Shown one piece after another: positions 23,461-33,200 of a stretch of 56,565 bases of DNA. Numbering within the stretch: the first letter of the stretch is position 1; each line of letters opens with the position of its first letter. The notes beneath the pieces are model-generated. The model had not been told where the DNA came from. It saw only the letters and a program-made list of their open reading frames with translations, and searched no databases. The stretch is from positions 1-56,565 of the forward strand of contig CAMCGB010000013.1 of the NCBI GenBank assembly GCA_945874355.1. The letters are read 5' to 3'. The position numbers and the translations under genes were made by a program. This DNA is from an uncultured Bacteroides sp. (GTDB taxonomy: Bacteria; Bacteroidota; Bacteroidia; Bacteroidales; UBA932).

Positions 23461-25425
23461 ATGAAAAGATTTCTGCTGACCTTAACTACCCTGCTGTGCG
23501 CAGCCCTCTGCTTTGCGCAGCAGAGCATTGTATCCTGGAGCTACGACGTGCAGCCCGCTGATGACAACATCGTAAAAGTTGTCTTTACCGGCAAAATAGC
23601 CATAGGCTACCACACCTACACTCTCGCAGACGACCTCGCTCCCACTGAGGTGTTCGACGTGGTGCTCGAGGGCGCCGAGGAGGCTTCAAAGCTCTACGAA
23701 AGCCTTGAAAGCAGGCTTATTGAAGGTCATCAGGCTTATGAGGGCAAGATTCAGCTCGTCCAGGAGCTCAAACTCACTTCCGGCAAGGGCAGCTATAGCG
23801 GCACCATATACACTTCTTCCTGCAAGCAGGGGCAGTGCCGCAGCGAATATTACGATTTCAATATAGAACTCAGCGCTCCCGAGGCTGTAGCCGCTCCGGT
23901 GCAGACTGTTCAGAATCAGGGCGATAGTGGTCAGGCTTCTTCTGGCTCCAATTCTGGCAATTCGATTTGGAACCTTATTCTGGAGGCCATCCTTTGGGGC
24001 TTTGCAATGCTTCTCACTCCCTGTGTGTTCCCTATGGTTCCGATGACTGTTTCCTTCTTTATGAAGGGCAGCGGCACCCCCGCCCAGGGAAGGTTCAAGG
24101 CCAGTATGTATGGCCTGTTCATCGTGCTGCTCTATACTGTCCCGATTTCGGTCATCATACTGCTTACCAGGCTCATCGGGGGTGATGCGGTGACTGCGGA
24201 CATCTTCAACTGGCTCGCTACCCACTGGCTTCCCAATATCATTTTCTTCCTGGTATTTATGGCCTTTGCGGCTTCCTTCTTCGGTGCGTTCGAGATCACT
24301 CTGCCTTCGAAGTGGACCAATGCGGCCGACAAGAATTCCGACAAGAAAGGTCTGGGTGGCATTTTCTTCCTGGCACTTACTCTGGTGCTGGTAAGTTTCA
24401 GCTGCACCGGTCCCATTGTGGGCACGGTTCTCATCAAGTCCACCCAGGGCGAGTTCTGGGCTCCTATGGTCACAATGCTCGCATTCTCAGTGGCTTTCGC
24501 CCTGCCTTTCACCCTTCTGGCCTTCTTCCCTTCGCTGCTGAAGAAGTTCAAGAAGAGCGGCGGAAACTGGCTTTCGTCGGTCAAGGTGGTGCTCGGTTTC
24601 ATTGAGGTGGCCCTGGGTCTGAAGTTCCTCAGTACTGCTGACCAGACTTATCACTGGGGTATACTTGACAGGGAGGTTTACCTGGCTATATGGATTGTGG
24701 TGTTTTCGCTTATGGGCTTCTATCTGCTGGGCAAGATCCGTTTCAAGGACGAGGAGAAGGTGGAGCATATCGGAGTCACGAGGCTTGCTCTGGCTATCGG
24801 GGTGTTCTCGTTTGTGGTGTATCTCATCCCCGGAATGTGGGGCGCTCCGCTGAAGGCTCTTTCGGGCTATCTGCCGCCTATCACTACTCAGGATTTTGTG
24901 CTTTCGGGCGGGGCTGCCCCTACTGCGACCCTGACGCCTTCGCAGAGTGCGGAGAGCAGTTCGGCTAATCGTTACGGGCTTGAGCTGCCTTTGGGTCTTA
25001 GTGGGTATTTTACTCTGGATGAGGGACTTGAGGCGGCAAAGAAGGCTGGGAAGCCGCTGTTTGTGGATGTGACGGGGCACGGCTGCGTGAACTGTCGCGA
25101 GATGGAAGCGAGGGTTTGGAGCGATCCGAGGGTGCTGAAGATTCTTAGCGAGGATTATGTGATAGTTGCGCTGTACAATGACGATAAGCAGAAGCTGGAT
25201 GAGAAGGATTATGTGACTGATGCACAGAGCGGTAAGGTGTATAAGGATTTGGGCAGGGCGAACTCTTATCTGGCGCGGTCGCTTTGGGGCGTGAATGCGC
25301 AGCCGAACTATATTCTGCTTTCGCCTGAGGGTGAGCAGCTTGTGCCGGTGCGCGGCTATGACCTTTCGGTCGATGGCTTCATCGCCTTTCTGCAGAGCGG
25401 CCTGGATGCCTTCAGCGCCCGCTAG
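23461..25425 (+). CDS. dsbD: DsbD-type thiol:disulfide interchange protein
   Basis: A 654-aa protein that moves electrons from cytoplasmic thioredoxin to periplasmic thioredoxin-like proteins. Domain order: signal peptide (to ~22), N-terminal domain with SCKQGQC (Cys pair around residue 120), eight-helix DsbD core from ~165 to ~470 (LTPCVFPMVPM and SCTGPIVG carry the membrane cysteines), and a thioredoxin domain with HGCVNC (C542, C545). The frame is open upstream to 23245, but ATG 23461 follows the promoter and begins a clean signal peptide. It probably feeds the TlpA-like and Omp28-like CxxC proteins encoded next to it. Confidence 0.93.
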   Translation: MKRFLLTLTTLLCAALCFAQQSIVSWSYDVQPADDNIVKVVFTGKIAIGYHTYTLADDLAPTEVFDVVLEGAEEASKLYESLESRLIEGHQAYEGKIQLVQELKLTSGKGSYSGTIYTSSCKQGQCRSEYYDFNIELSAPEAVAAPVQTVQNQGDSGQASSGSNSGNSIWNLILEAILWGFAMLLTPCVFPMVPMTVSFFMKGSGTPAQGRFKASMYGLFIVLLYTVPISVIILLTRLIGGDAVTADIFNWLATHWLPNIIFFLVFMAFAASFFGAFEITLPSKWTNAADKNSDKKGLGGIFFLALTLVLVSFSCTGPIVGTVLIKSTQGEFWAPMVTMLAFSVAFALPFTLLAFFPSLLKKFKKSGGNWLSSVKVVLGFIEVALGLKFLSTADQTYHWGILDREVYLAIWIVVFSLMGFYLLGKIRFKDEEKVEHIGVTRLALAIGVFSFVVYLIPGMWGAPLKALSGYLPPITTQDFVLSGGAAPTATLTPSQSAESSSANRYGLELPLGLSGYFTLDEGLEAAKKAGKPLFVDVTGHGCVNCREMEARVWSDPRVLKILSEDYVIVALYNDDKQKLDEKDYVTDAQSGKVYKDLGRANSYLARSLWGVNAQPNYILLSPEGEQLVPVRGYDLSVDGFIAFLQSGLDAFSAR

Positions 25426-25490
25426 GCTCTGAATCCATAATCCCGGGACGGGAATCAAGCTAAGTCAGTCCGGAATAATGGAGACTGGCA

Positions 25491-26612
25491 TCAGAAGCGC
25501 AGGCCGAGGCCGAATTCAAGGTTGAGGCTACGGAAGCGGGTGGTGCCGAGGAAGGCTCCAAGAATGAACTGCCTGAAGTGGCAGGTGGCCCCGGCTTCAA
25601 GTACTGCGCCGCTGACGCTTAGGTCCTCGACCTTTACCCAGCTGCCTGAGATGTCCTCCCAACTGAGCATTAAAGATCCGTATCCGAGTCCTGCGCAAAG
25701 GCTGAAAGTCTCTGAAAATGAAACACTTGCCCCTGCGCTCAGCTGCCAGAGGCTACGACTCTCCTCTCCACTCAGCCAGACCTTGCCCGCCCCGCTGCTT
25801 CCGTCCGGCATGCAGCTATAGGCGCAGCTCCTAGGAGATATGAAATTGCTTGTGGCCTTCAGGTAACACCCGACAGGGAAGCCGGCCGGCGTGAATGAAA
25901 GCGCCAATGATGCTCCCGGAGCCGGCATTACACTTGCAAGGGCGAGGACATCGAAATGATATGCGGCGTCTTTCCCCTCCCTGTTCTCCATTTTAAGTTG
26001 CGCTTTCGGAGCTGGAATTGCGCTTTCGGAATAGTGTTCTGCCTCGTTTTTGAAGCTTGCACGGACCAAGGGAAGGGCGACCGTTTCCCGCGTTATCTTC
26101 ATCTCTTCGCTTTGCGCGATTGTTTCCCCTTTGCCTGAATTGCCCCCGCTGCTTTGCCTTTCAGAGAGCCTGGTTTGTTCCTTGCTTTGTTCCTTGCTTT
26201 GTTCCTTGCTTTGCTCCACGCTTTGCGCTTTGTTTTGCTCCACGCTTTGCTTCGGCCCAAGCTCACTAGCCTCTTTTGCTTCAGGGGCAGGGGAGAATGC
26301 CTGAACGTAGCGCCGCTTGATGGACTCGAACCTTCGCCTCTGCTCCTCGCTCATCTGACTCTCCGCTCCGCTGAGATTGCTGCGAAGCTCCTCCAGCCTT
26401 GCAAATAGCTTGGTGACAGCCTTTTGCGGAATCTTCTCCCCGGCTTCGGAGCGCAGTTTCAGCTCTATGCACTCGTTGCAGAGCTCAGAGTAGCTGTCCA
26501 GTATTCTGTCCCAGTTTTGCTTCCGCCCGCTCTGCCCTCCGCTCATATTGTGAGCCGGGAGCAACAGCAGAACCATAAGAGAGGCGAACAGTATGAATAA
26601 ACGACGCTTCAT
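25491..26612 (-). CDS. Exported protein with SKEQ repeats and a C-terminal barrel-like region
   Basis: This 373-aa protein has an N-terminal signal sequence (MKRRLFILFASLMVLLLLPAH) and a helical, charged segment to ~110. A low-complexity Gln/Glu/Ser stretch follows with SKEQ x3 in tandem plus relatives (SVEQ, SERQ). The C-terminal ~170 aa of hydrophobic strands end in FGLGLRF, like an outer-membrane barrel with a terminal Phe. I do not recognise the family. The repeat DNA (12-bp units) lies at 26174-26221. The start codon lies 6 nt after a -7 box, so it may be leaderless. The gene is divergent from the kinase gene. Confidence 0.72.
   Translation of the reverse strand: MKRRLFILFASLMVLLLLPAHNMSGGQSGRKQNWDRILDSYSELCNECIELKLRSEAGEKIPQKAVTKLFARLEELRSNLSGAESQMSEEQRRRFESIKRRYVQAFSPAPEAKEASELGPKQSVEQNKAQSVEQSKEQSKEQSKEQTRLSERQSSGGNSGKGETIAQSEEMKITRETVALPLVRASFKNEAEHYSESAIPAPKAQLKMENREGKDAAYHFDVLALASVMPAPGASLALSFTPAGFPVGCYLKATSNFISPRSCAYSCMPDGSSGAGKVWLSGEESRSLWQLSAGASVSFSETFSLCAGLGYGSLMLSWEDISGSWVKVEDLSVSGAVLEAGATCHFRQFILGAFLGTTRFRSLNLEFGLGLRF
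26174..26221. repeat. 12-bp tandem repeats encoding SKEQ
   Basis: TTTGTTCCTTGC is repeated three times (26174-26209), then a diverged unit TTTGCTCCACGC. Unit number can change in frame. Confidence 0.85.
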
Positions 26613-26618
26613 TATTTA

Positions 26619-26626
26619 CAAATTTA
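26619..26626 (-). promoter_or_regulatory. Promoter -7 box of the SKEQ-repeat gene
   Basis: TAAATTTG on the minus strand, 6 nt before the ATG at 26612. Confidence 0.7.
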
Positions 26627-26638
26627 ATCAATTATTAG

Positions 26639-26646
26639 TAAATTTG
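26639..26646 (+). promoter_or_regulatory. Promoter -7 box of the kinase gene
   Basis: TAAATTTG on the + strand, 46 nt before ATG 26693. It is divergent from the box at 26619-26626. Confidence 0.65.
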
Positions 26647-26692
26647 TTATTCCGTTTTGCAGGTGCGAAACCAATTATGGGTTTGAATTGTT

Positions 26693-27643
26693 ATGGGCAG
26701 CTCTCTTCCACTGATTTCCGGATTTTTCGATCCTGTTGAGCTCGGCTCCGACTCTGAGGGGCAGAGCCTCAGTCTGCTTTCGGATTCTGAGTTCAGCCCT
26801 TTCCTTCTATACCGCAGCTGCGCGAACGGGCGTCTGACAGTCCTCAAATGCCTCCGGGAGAGTTACCGGGGCAATCCTCTGTACGAAGAGCTCCTCAAAA
26901 AGGAATTCGAAATCGGCAGCATACTCAAACATCCCAATATCCGCGAATATTACTCCTACTCTACATCTGCCCAGCTGGGCAGCTGCATAGAGATGGAATG
27001 GGTGGACGGATATACCCTCGAAGAGCTTCTGGAGGAGTGCCGCGCAGACAAAGAGCTTTGCGACCGCATCGCTTCGCAGATGTTGGAAGCAGTCCGCTTT
27101 ATGCACCTCAAACAGACAGTGCATCGCGACCTTAAGCCCTCGAATGTGCTTGTGACCCGTAACGGACGCAATGTGAAGCTGATAGACTTCTCGCTCTCGG
27201 ACTCCGACTCCCATCTTCTGCTTAAATCCAATGCCGGGACCGCCCTTTACGCCTCGCCCGAGCAGCTGGGAGGAGGGGAGTGCGACTACCGCAGCGACAT
27301 CTACTCTTTGGGAGTGATACTCTCGCAGATGTCTTCGCGCAGAAGCTACCGCGCAGCCTCCCACCGCTGCACACGCAAGGACCCCGGCAAGCGCTTTCAG
27401 GACATAGACCAGCTTTCGAAGGCGCTGCTGCAAGCTCGCATGCCCCTATGGGCTATCGCCTGTTGCATAGTTGCCTTGATAGTGGCGGCCGGCGCCTCGT
27501 TCTACTTCTTCCCGCCCTCTTCTTCCGAAGACTCAGAGCTTTCGCCCCAGACTATAGACTCGGTTTTCCGCGAGGCCACCCGCATGCTTGAGCCTTCCGC
27601 TACGCCTCTTCTGGACCCCGCTACAGAACTTCCAGAAGATTGA
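26693..27643 (+). CDS. Hanks-type Ser/Thr kinase with degenerate motifs and a TM tail
   Basis: A 316-aa bacterial Ser/Thr kinase. Seen: the VAIK-like Lys (K52 in TVLKCL), alphaC Glu (E71), HRDLKPSN (H144-N151), the metal-binding D165 in DFS (not DFG), SPE in YASPEQ, and D202 in YRSDIYSLG. The glycine-rich ATP loop is not recognisable; RSCANG takes its place. A membrane segment (~249-272) follows, then a short outer tail. The cytoplasmic catalytic domain is therefore membrane-tethered, and it may be a weak kinase or pseudokinase. It converges with and overlaps the HTH-like gene by 23 bp. Substrates are unknown. Confidence 0.85.
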   Translation: MGSSLPLISGFFDPVELGSDSEGQSLSLLSDSEFSPFLLYRSCANGRLTVLKCLRESYRGNPLYEELLKKEFEIGSILKHPNIREYYSYSTSAQLGSCIEMEWVDGYTLEELLEECRADKELCDRIASQMLEAVRFMHLKQTVHRDLKPSNVLVTRNGRNVKLIDFSLSDSDSHLLLKSNAGTALYASPEQLGGGECDYRSDIYSLGVILSQMSSRRSYRAASHRCTRKDPGKRFQDIDQLSKALLQARMPLWAIACCIVALIVAAGASFYFFPPSSSEDSELSPQTIDSVFREATRMLEPSATPLLDPATELPED

Positions 27644-28193
27644 GGCCTCCCTGGGTGCCGGCAATGTAGGCCGGAGTGGCCTCTCCGTTCCTTTCTATTC
27701 CGCTCAGATACAAAGGATAAGCAAGCATGAAAAAGGCTGCACGGAAGCGGTCGCCCTCCTGCAGATGCGAGTTCAGGGACTCTTCCACCTGCCAGTTATC
27801 ATCTCCGAGATAACTCAAAGTGACCACCCTGTCGGGCATCCATCCTATCTTCACTTTATCTCCCCTCTGAAGGGAGGCGGCGCATACGGTCTTGGTGCTG
27901 AAGAAGTTGGAGCTGAACTTCGGATTGGTCTTGAGCTCGCTTCTGAAATCCTCGAAACTGCGATAGCCTATGAATCTGGAGAGCACGTCGAGGGTGCTTT
28001 TCCTCGGCACCGGCCTCATGCTCACATAGCCGTAGAGACGCTTGAGAGTGGAGCTCGAAATCAGTTCGCCGATTTTGTTCTCAATGATGATTGACAGCGA
28101 TTCGAAATCGGTGGTGGTGTAAAGTTTTCTTCCGTAAGTTTTCTCTACCACTTGTAGAAGGTAGCTCAGTTCGGGTATTATGGCAGTACTCAT
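27621..28193 (-). CDS. HTH-like regulatory protein
   Basis: A 190-aa protein. IGELISSSTLKRLYGYV (~38-54) fits a helix-turn-helix, with a preceding helix DFESLSIIIENK. This TLKRL(W/Y)GY block recurs in Bacteroidales proteins of unknown function with a C-terminal SH3-like part (GDKVKIGWMPDRVVTLSYLG). It is probably a DNA-binding regulator (inference). It follows the LRR lipoprotein gene with a 4-bp overlap and converges with the kinase gene (23-bp overlap), so transcripts of kinase and regulator are antisense at the 3' ends. Confidence 0.7.
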   Translation of the reverse strand: MSTAIIPELSYLLQVVEKTYGRKLYTTTDFESLSIIIENKIGELISSSTLKRLYGYVSMRPVPRKSTLDVLSRFIGYRSFEDFRSELKTNPKFSSNFFSTKTVCAASLQRGDKVKIGWMPDRVVTLSYLGDDNWQVEESLNSHLQEGDRFRAAFFMLAYPLYLSGIERNGEATPAYIAGTQGGLNLLEVL

Positions 28194-29308
28194 TGTTTGT
28201 ACTTGAATTCTATTCTGTTGTCTGCAATGATGGTTTCAATTCTTTGGCCTTTGGCTACATAGACAGTCTGTAGGTTCGGAGAGTCGCTCAGGTCCAGCAG
28301 CTTGAGCGAAGGGCAGCAGGATACGTCGAGGGTGCTGAACGCGTTCAGTCCGCATATCAGGCTTTCGAGCGAAGGGGTGCCCCTGAGGTCGAGCATTTCA
28401 AGCTGGTTGCCGAAGCAGTCAAGGCTCTTGAGTTTGGAGCAGGAGCTTAAATCTAGGCTGGAGAGGGAGTTGAAGCGGCAGTTCAGACTCTCGATGCTCC
28501 CGGGAAGGCTCAGAGCCTTAAGGTGGTTATGGGTGCAGGAAAGGCTCTTAAGGGAGCTGTTGGAGCTGAGAGCAAGGGAAGTGAGGCTTCCTTTCCACAC
28601 GCTTCCGTTGCACTCCAGGCTCTCGAGCGAGCTGAAATACTGCACTCCGTCGAGGGTCAGCACTTCGTCCGTGCAAATATAGATGTTCTTCACCCCGAGG
28701 GCTTCTTCGGGGCTGATTTTGCCGTCCGAGTCAGTGTCGCACAGAGTCAGGAGGTAGCTTAGGAAAACGGGGTCGCTGACAGTGATGGAACTCCCGTCAG
28801 GAGGAGGAAGCGGAGAAGGGGAGCCACCTCCCGAATTGTCGTCAGAGCCACCGGAGCCGTCAGAGCCGCCACCAGAGTTATCGCCGGAACCGTTCGAACC
28901 GCCCGAGCTTCCCGAGCTGCCCGAACCTCCCTTGGAGGGGGTCTTGAGCCTCTGGAGAGCAGAGCGGATCTCGTTCTTGCCGTTGTCAATCCTGGCGTAG
29001 AATACAATTTCACTCTCGGCGGGAAGCGCGTCCAGAAATAGCGAGAAGCTGTTCAGGCTCCGCTGGGCGCTGTAGTAAGAGAGCCGGGTCTCGTCCTTTC
29101 CGACCATAAAGCCGCTGTTGACCACTCCCTCCATCGAGCTCAGCACGGCAGTAAGGCTGATGTAAGCCCCTCTGAGCGACTCTCCGGTGCTGTAGCTGAC
29201 TTCCAGGAACTCGGGCGCTACCATCTCCTCGGGAGAAGGAAGCGTCTGCTTACGGCAAGACGGTGCCGCAAGCAGACAGACTAGCAATATAAGGCCGGCT
29301 CTTTTCAC
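28190..29308 (-). CDS. Leucine-rich-repeat surface lipoprotein
   Basis: A 372-aa lipoprotein. The signal is KRAGLILLVCLLAAPSC (lipobox APSC), then a helical domain, a Gly/Ser/Asp linker (~130-165), an EF-hand/dockerin-like CDTDSDGKISPEEA, and about six LRRs (SLESLECNGS, LKSLSCTHN, LESLICGLN). It likely binds a partner at the cell surface. A longer frame begins at ATG 29326, but the -7 box is at 29314-29321, inside it. The GTG at 29308 lies 5 nt after the box and starts directly at the signal peptide, so I choose GTG 29308. The next gene overlaps it by 4 bp. Confidence 0.8.
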   Translation of the reverse strand: MKRAGLILLVCLLAAPSCRKQTLPSPEEMVAPEFLEVSYSTGESLRGAYISLTAVLSSMEGVVNSGFMVGKDETRLSYYSAQRSLNSFSLFLDALPAESEIVFYARIDNGKNEIRSALQRLKTPSKGGSGSSGSSGGSNGSGDNSGGGSDGSGGSDDNSGGGSPSPLPPPDGSSITVSDPVFLSYLLTLCDTDSDGKISPEEALGVKNIYICTDEVLTLDGVQYFSSLESLECNGSVWKGSLTSLALSSNSSLKSLSCTHNHLKALSLPGSIESLNCRFNSLSSLDLSSCSKLKSLDCFGNQLEMLDLRGTPSLESLICGLNAFSTLDVSCCPSLKLLDLSDSPNLQTVYVAKGQRIETIIADNRIEFKYKQ

Positions 29309-29313
29309 AGAAG

Positions 29314-29321
29314 CAAAGATA
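29314..29321 (-). promoter_or_regulatory. Promoter -7 box of the LRR lipoprotein
   Basis: TATCTTTG on the minus strand, 5 nt before GTG 29308. Confidence 0.7.
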
Positions 29322-29343
29322 ATCAACTCCTTCCGTTTTCCAA

Positions 29344-30225
29344 TCAGTTCCAGCCTTCGATGCCTCCTCCGATATTGATAATCACCTTCTCGGGGTTAGA
29401 GCTCAGGGTGATGTTCATAGTGTGGCGAACTCCTTCTTCAAAGACGAACTTGGTGCTCAGAAGGTAAGACACTCCGTTTACCACAATCTCGACCATAGGT
29501 ACCTGGTTCAGAATCTTCTGGGGTACCAGGATCGCCGAGTAGCGCCCTGTTTCCCACTGGTGGGCCAGGATGGTGCCGCTAACTCCGGCGGGATTCTTTT
29601 CGATGTCCCCCGTCTCGAGGCTCAGAAGTGCTGAAGTCACAGTGTTCATAATCCTGACTTCGGCTGTCTGGGGAAGCTCTCCCTCGTAATCATCGCCTTT
29701 GACCAGGTTGATGTCGAGGCGCGAGAGCTTGTGCCTGAAGTTGAGCTTCACCGCTCCGTCGCTGCGGGTAACTCCCTTGGCCTTCGCCCACATAAGATCG
29801 CTCCGGGTGAATCCTTCCTGCCTCTGGTCCGCGAGAACATTGAAGAGCAGGTCGTCCACCGAGTTCGGCTCGCTGCAGTAGGGGTAGTAGGCGAAGACGT
29901 CGAACTTGGCTTCGTCTTTCCAGTAGATGGGAGGGGTTACGGTCCACTTGGTGCCGTCGAAAGTGGAGCTGGAGTTGTTCGCCCAGTTGCCGCTCAGCTG
30001 CAGCGGAGCCGGGATGGAGCCCTCGTACTCCACAGCGTAAACTCCGAATGAGTCCCCGGCCTCAAATGCGCTGTCGCTGGCTTTGGTCTGGGGCAGGGCG
30101 GGCTCAAAGAGCATCTGGTCCCCGATTCCGGGCTCCGCCCCGCTTTTGGTGCAGGCGAAGGCAATCAGCACTGTGGCTGCAAGGGCTCCTGCACGCGGGA
30201 TGAATGATAATATAGAGTTTTTCAT
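29344..30225 (-). CDS. Fimbrillin-family lipoprotein
   Basis: A 293-aa fimbrillin-like (Mfa/FimA-type) surface protein with signal peptide and lipobox FAC (Cys ~25). The family block is AFEAGDSFGVYAVEYEG then YWKDEAKFDVFAYYPY (~100-118), followed by LMWAKAKGVTRSDGAVKLNFRHKLSRLDINL. It ends in IEGWN, typical of this family. It probably forms or caps pilus-like fibres after outer-membrane processing. It is the last gene of a fimbrillin operon, directly after the protease fusion (10 nt). Confidence 0.85.
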   Translation of the reverse strand: MKNSILSFIPRAGALAATVLIAFACTKSGAEPGIGDQMLFEPALPQTKASDSAFEAGDSFGVYAVEYEGSIPAPLQLSGNWANNSSSTFDGTKWTVTPPIYWKDEAKFDVFAYYPYCSEPNSVDDLLFNVLADQRQEGFTRSDLMWAKAKGVTRSDGAVKLNFRHKLSRLDINLVKGDDYEGELPQTAEVRIMNTVTSALLSLETGDIEKNPAGVSGTILAHQWETGRYSAILVPQKILNQVPMVEIVVNGVSYLLSTKFVFEEGVRHTMNITLSSNPEKVIINIGGGIEGWN

Positions 30226-30235
30226 AACGATGTGA

Positions 30236-33200
30236 CTATTTGATGGTTGGACGTTTACCCATAAATACCGGTTCGTGGCTGTTCTGGGCCGCAGATTTGC
30301 TGCCCATGCTGTAGCTGCCGTCTGCTTTGGTGGAGCTTATGCTTACAGTTTCGACAACGTCGTGCTCGATGAAGTCCTCGAGGCTCCAGCTTTGCCCGGC
30401 ATACTCCATAATCCTCTTATAAATCTCGAAGCGGCTTATGGTGCTGAAGTAAGGAATATCGTTGTTCATACAGCTGTTCTGCTCGCTGCGGTAAACTCCC
30501 CTGGTGTGCATATATCCTCCTTCGAAGATATCCACAAATTCGGAGTACTTCTCGTGGAAGATGAAATCCCTCCAGGGCACTCCGCTCATCTTTCCGCTGA
30601 GCGAGAGGTTCTGGAACCATCCGAGCGACTGGAAGTATTGAAGCTCGAATGCGTGAGGGCAGCAAGAGCAACCGCAGGTCTGGATGAAGGCATTGTGGTA
30701 GATGTACTCGTCGCCGAGTTTGCCGAAGCCGTGGCCGCCTGCCTCGTGCTGTATGACTCCGCGGAAGTCCAGAGGATAGCCGTAGTCGCTCATAGGACAG
30801 TAGGCGATTGCACTGCCGTCATCCCACATATAGGTCACTCCGCCATAATCCTCGGTGTTCGGAATCATTATAATCAGGGTGCGGTTGATGTTGTCGTTGT
30901 TCACCGTGGGAGCCTTGCAGGCGTACTGCATCACTTCGTAGTAGTCGTCCTCGCCGTTGCGGGTGACTCCGCCGTTGGTTGCGGTGTTGAAGCGGGTCTG
31001 GACTATGTTGTTGACCGTGCCGATGCCTGATTCGGGCGATACGGGAACGGCGGTATATACATTGAAGTAGTCCTGGTAATATTTGTAAGGCTGGATATTG
31101 AAGAAATGCTTGTAGGTCTTGTCCATTGCCTCCATAAGCTTGCCTTCGCTGATGTCCCTGGCATTGAAGCCGTCGCCGAGTATGACTATGTTCACGCCGT
31201 CTCCCTTGCTTGCGCTCTGAAGGGTAATGATTTCATCTTCAGCGTATTCGTAGTCGTACTGGCTCACTGCAAGGCGGGTTTCGTAGTCCTTGCCGTCGAG
31301 CTGGAAGACAACTTCGCCGCTGCGAGTGAGTCCGTCCTGGGGCTTCTGGGCGAAGGTCAGCTGCAGAGAGGTCTTGCCCTTGCCTGAAGTCTGGCTGAGG
31401 GTTACCCACTCGGGCTGGCTCTTTACCGACCAGTAGTCGTCGGCGGTGAGCACCAGCTCGCGGGTGACGGAAGTGTTGATGGCGGTAGCCACCATAGGGC
31501 GGATGACGAGGTTGCGGTAGGCAGCTATGCGTTTGAACTCCTTCCATCCTGTAGCAATCTGATACTGAGCCTCATATCCTTCAGGAACTTCGAGCGTGAA
31601 GTTGTCCTTGGGCACTCCGTTGAAACACCCGTCCTGGACGTAGGCAGGAATCTTGCCCTTGCAGACTATGCGTCCTATGCCGAAGCAGTTCTGGAAAGCG
31701 CCGCCGTCTTCTCCCCAGCTGGGCTCATATTTGATGCTCTCGAGGCTCTCGGGGAAAACCACTCCCTCAAGCATGCGGCACTGGGCGAAGGCTCCGGCTC
31801 CGATGCTGAGCACCCCTTCGGGAATCTCGAGTGTCCCCATAAGCCTCCAGTTCCACGCGAAGGCCTTGTCCCCAATCTGGCGAACGGTCTTCGGAATAAC
31901 CAGTTTACCGGAAAAATCGCAACCGCAGAAGGACTCTTTGCTTATGACTTCAAGATTCTTCGGCAAGTGTAACTCTCCCTTCAGGGCCGTATTCCTAAAT
32001 GCTCCTTCTCCGATTGAAGTTATACCGTCGTGAAGAGTCAGCGTGCCGTTGAATCCGCTGCTGCCGAAAGTGTTTTCTTCGATGGTGGTAACCCCCAGGG
32101 GAATCTCAATCGAACCGACCATATTGACCATTCCGGAGAAAGCGCTTTGGCCAAGCTGCTTGAGGTTCTCGGGGAGCCTCAGCTCTCCGTATAATGAACG
32201 GCAACCTTCAAATGCTCCCCATCCTATAACTTCCAGAGACTCGGGAAGTACAAGCTCGCCTACAAAGCCGCAATCCTTGAACGGACCGTCCCAATATGAA
32301 GTATATCCTGCCATCCTTCCCAGATACTTCAGAGTGGAAGGAAGCTTCAGGGCTCCGTTCAGGTTGGTACAACTTCTGAAGGCTGCAAGTTCAATCTCTT
32401 CAACTCCTTCAGGAATAATCAGGGATCCTGTCAGCATATTGCAGTCGGAGAACGCATCTCCTTTTATCTTCTTCAACTTGTCTGGAAGGACAAGGCTTGT
32501 AAGGCTCTTTTTGTTAGTCAAGGCTCCTCCGGGGATTTCATAATCATTGTCAATGGGAGAATAGTCCTTATTTACTCCGAGGTTGCCTCCTTCACCTTTT
32601 ACGAGGATAGCTTCTTTAAGATTCAAGGCAGAAAGGTCTGTCATAAGGAACCTCATCACACCGAAATCCCTCGCGGTAATGGTTCCCGTAACCTTCAGGT
32701 TTCTTACCTTGCTGACCTCCAGCCCTTTGGCTGCTATGCAGGCGTCGAGGGTACCCGGAGTGTCGACATTGACAACCACGTATTCCCTCGCGATTCCGTC
32801 GTGCGAGGTCCTGTCGTTCTCCCATACAGTGATGCTCTCGTCGCTGAGGGTGAACACGTAGTTGCCCTCGGCGCGCTTGTTGACTGTGAGAGTGAAGTTG
32901 TGCTGCTTTCCCTCCTGGTAGAGCATATCGCTGTCCTTGATGAGGTCGTAGCTGAATCCGCCCACCGTGGCGGTAATCAGTTTCTTGCCGCCGCTTACCG
33001 TCTGGGGCACTACAATTGCGCGGAAGTCTTCGCCTTCCCTGACTGGGATGATGCCGGTCGAAGGAGCTTCGGCCTCGGTCGCTCTGACCTTTCCTGTCGA
33101 GAGGTCAATAGTGGCGCTGCGCCTGGTGCTCTGAATCAGGACATCCTTGCCCAGGGTCGCCCATTCGCCCTCCTCAAAGCCTTCACCCTGCAGCAGGGAG

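Noticed and set aside
24487..25458. 323-codon minus-strand frame inside dsbD
   Set aside because: It is antisense to the well-defined DsbD thioredoxin domain.
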